Shown: piece by piece, positions 6,410-7,987 of the stretch
Layout: every line of letters begins with the position of its first letter
Position numbering within the stretch: position 1 is the first letter of the stretch
From: Lachnospiraceae bacterium UBA7225
GTDB lineage: Bacteria > Bacillota > Clostridia > Lachnospirales > Lachnospiraceae
Assembly (NCBI GenBank): GCA_002473385.1
Contig: DKTR01000002.1
Location: 1 to 7,987 of the forward strand
Reading direction: 5' to 3'
DNA length: 7,987 nt
Notes under the pieces: generated by a model
Told to the model about the DNA's origin: nothing
What the model saw: the letters and a program-made list of their open reading frames with translations, nothing else
The model's database searches: none
Made by a program: the position numbers and the translations under genes

Positions 6410-6468
6410 AAAGGACCTCTCTTCAAGAAAAATTGTATTTTATCAACATTCTTGCTGAATAGAGGTCC
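6408..6468 (-). terminator. Intrinsic terminator downstream of the solute-binding protein gene
   Basis: On the minus strand GGACCTCT (6461-6468) pairs perfectly with AGAGGTCC (6413-6420), which is followed directly by TTTTT (6408-6412). The stem continues inward after one mismatch with four more pairs (6456-6459 with 6422-6425) and, across a 3-base bulge, another four or so, leaving a loop of about 19 bases. The stem begins 22 bases past the stop of the solute-binding protein gene, so that gene is probably the end of its transcript. Outer GAAAGT (6401-6406) and ACTTTC (6471-6476) also match. The plus-strand side is followed by a T-rich run, so weak termination of glgP readthrough is possible. 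Confidence 0.75.
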
Positions 6469-6490
6469 ATACTTTCATTTTCTTTCAGAG

Positions 6491-7834
6491 CTATTTGTCA
6501 TATCTTCCTTCCAGCAGCTTTACAACATCAGCCTCTATTCCGTCCAGAGCCTCCTGTACCGTCTGGTTGCCAAGGAATGCGCTCTCTAACGCTGGTGTGA
6601 TCAGTGCATTTATCTCTGTATAATTTTTCACATACGCTGAAGGATTCTGGGCAACATAGCCTCCATTTACAATATCTACATGGCTGCCTATATATCCCGA
6701 CGGATGTGCCGGCTCTACCGTCGCCCATGTATTCAGCAGTTCTTCATCCGTATAGTAGGATTTCAGAAGCGGCATCCAGAGTCCGGATGAATACAGCTCG
6801 ATACTGTTTACCGGATTCATCAGCCATTTCCAGAGCGCAAACGCTTCTTCCGGGTGCTCTGTCGATTTGAAAATTCCGGCAGTACCCTGTGCCGGACAGG
6901 TTGCATATACCCCTTCATGGAATACCGGTAAAACACCGACATCGAAATTCGTTCCGCCCATTCCAAGATCAAGAGCGATCCATGCTCCCGCCCAGACCAT
7001 TGCTGCCTTATTGGTCTGAAGCGCAACTGCAAGTGACGGTAATGCCTTCAGTTCAGACGGATTTGGCGCCACGTGGTATACGTTGACCAGATCAGATATC
7101 GTCTGCAGAGCTTCTACTGCCTCCGCGTCATTTAACGTCCATTCTGTCCCGTCCTCATTAACATAAGAGCCATTATTTGAATATACCGCTCCCATGTATT
7201 GTTGAACACCGAAGTCAAACATAACGCCATACTGGACAATATTTTCCGGATCAAACTCCGGATCAAGGGCATTTCTTCCATTTCCATCAATCGTCAGCTT
7301 CTGGGCAGTCTCAATAAATTGATCCATCGTCAGCGCATCATCCAGCGAATCCGGCAGCATGTCCACTCCCGCTGCCTCAAATAAGTCGGGATTATAAAAC
7401 ATCGCAAACATCTCAGCGGCTGTATTCAGTCCATATGCTTCATCCGGACTATAATACCGGTATGCAAAATCGATATAATCGTCCCGGCTGATATCCGGAT
7501 CTTCGTCTATCAGCTCCAGAATATTATACAATTTGCCCGCCTCTGCCAGAGGCAATGCGAAATAATCTCTGAGATTGGAAAGATCCGGTTCTTCCCCTCC
7601 GGCAATCATTGCACTGAGTTTCGCCTCATAATCTGTCGGAATATGGATAATTTCCACATTGATTCCCGTTTCCGCCGTAAATGCCTCGCAAGAGGCGGTG
7701 ATTGCATCCTTCTCCGCCGTACTCCCCCAAAACGAATAACGCAGAGTTACCGGTTCCGATGCAGCGGCTGTGCTTCCTCCCAGCAGTAAACCAAATCCAA
7801 GTGCAAGCGGCATGAGTTTCGTAATCTTTTTCAT
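6491..7834 (-). CDS. ABC transporter substrate-binding protein, family 1 (sugar type)
   Basis: A 447-residue extracellular solute-binding protein, normal in length for the family that delivers oligosaccharides or similar solutes to ABC permeases. After the leader, VTLRYSFWGSTAEKDAITASCEAF matches the usual first beta-strand and helix (written W-G-x-x-x-E in the family). YDTLSN-type domain features follow less clearly, but the AALQTNKAAMVWAGAWIA segment and the late SGLWMPLLKSYY segment fit the family. The N-terminus is a signal peptide: MKKITK, then hydrophobic residues 7-18, then GGSTAAASEP. No cysteine stands at the lipobox position (Gly19-Gly20 occur there); an AAA|SEP signal peptidase I site is possible after residue 25. 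ATG 7832-7834 has AAAGGAGG at 7843-7850, spacing 8. A terminator follows, and no permease gene is next to it downstream. The ligand is unknown. Confidence 0.9.
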   Translation of the reverse strand: MKKITKLMPLALGFGLLLGGSTAAASEPVTLRYSFWGSTAEKDAITASCEAFTAETGINVEIIHIPTDYEAKLSAMIAGGEEPDLSNLRDYFALPLAEAGKLYNILELIDEDPDISRDDYIDFAYRYYSPDEAYGLNTAAEMFAMFYNPDLFEAAGVDMLPDSLDDALTMDQFIETAQKLTIDGNGRNALDPEFDPENIVQYGVMFDFGVQQYMGAVYSNNGSYVNEDGTEWTLNDAEAVEALQTISDLVNVYHVAPNPSELKALPSLAVALQTNKAAMVWAGAWIALDLGMGGTNFDVGVLPVFHEGVYATCPAQGTAGIFKSTEHPEEAFALWKWLMNPVNSIELYSSGLWMPLLKSYYTDEELLNTWATVEPAHPSGYIGSHVDIVNGGYVAQNPSAYVKNYTEINALITPALESAFLGNQTVQEALDGIEADVVKLLEGRYDK

Positions 7835-7987
7835 GCGATTTCCCTCCTTTTAAGTGTGTTTTAATTGTTTGTTTATATATTAATTCTATCCTGATTATCT
7901 GTAATTTTTGTAGTGTCAATTTTTTTGAATAATCTACTTTTTTATCAAATTGCAGAATCCTGCACAAAAAATGAAGGCAATCTGTAT
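7835..7987 (-). promoter_or_regulatory. AT-rich upstream region of the solute-binding protein gene
   Basis: About 150 bases with no credible gene. On the minus strand a perfect TTGACA lies at 7914-7919, but the base run 17 further on is AATCAG. The better GATAAT (7894-7899) is only 14 bases away, so the promoter is uncertain. TGCAG-AATC-CTGCA (7951-7964) is a perfect 5-bp-arm inverted repeat about 30 bases upstream of the TTGACA and could be an operator. The region runs to the edge of the window, so the next gene is not visible. Confidence 0.35.

Noticed and set aside
7626..7967. 113-residue minus-strand frame across the start of the solute-binding gene
   Set aside because: It reads through that gene's ribosome site, start and signal peptide in another frame; the overlapping gene is far better supported.
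1..7987. CRISPR arrays, tandem repeats, insertion sequences, tRNA genes
   Set aside because: Reading both strands showed no regularly spaced repeats, transposase motifs or tRNA-like cloverleaf sequences.

Overview
The window looks like chromosomal DNA from a low-to-mid-GC Gram-positive anaerobe, most likely a gut Lachnospiraceae-type Clostridia. The grounds are strong AAAGGAGG-type ribosome binding sites, sigma-A-like promoters, the gene families present (alanine/sodium symporter, compact 755-residue glucan phosphorylase, cupin-AraC regulator, family 1 solute-binding protein, YesM-like kinase remnant) and a moderate GC content in genes with AT-rich gaps. No taxonomic marker is present, so this is inference. 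I see no insertion sequence, CRISPR array, tRNA or rRNA.

Layout. (1) 1-759 (+): the C-terminal part of a sodium:alanine (AGCS) symporter, cut by the left edge. (2) 753-2776: a thioredoxin block. trxB (-) overlaps the symporter end by 7 bases. A Crp/Fnr-family regulator (+) sits between trxB and trxA (-), on the opposite strand to both, and has a promoter matching the sigma-A consensus at every base. (3) 2873-6144: an AraC regulator with an N-terminal cupin (-) is divergent from a glucan phosphorylase gene, glgP (+). Their 137-base gap holds two inverted repeats built from the same AGTAT/ATACT half-site, one on each predicted promoter. (4) 6145-6490: a remnant of a sensor histidine kinase C-terminus (-) and a strong hairpin terminator. 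(5) 6491-7834 (-): a sugar-type ABC solute-binding protein with its AT-rich upstream region running to the window end.

How the genes may work together. TrxB and TrxA form the NADPH-thioredoxin disulfide reductase pair, and the embedded Crp/Fnr protein, which has three cysteines in its sensor half, is the natural candidate to control them. GlgP phosphorolyses alpha-1,4-glucans to glucose-1-phosphate, and the AraC protein next to it probably sets its expression. The solute-binding protein could feed carbohydrate into the same metabolism, but no permease gene is visible, so that link is a guess.

No wholly novel system stands out. The best leads are the trxA/regulator/trxB arrangement (a possible noncontiguous operon under redox control), the paired palindromes in the araC-glgP gap, the palindromes upstream of trxA, the kinase remnant that keeps a ribosome binding site and GTG, and a solute-binding protein with no lipobox cysteine.
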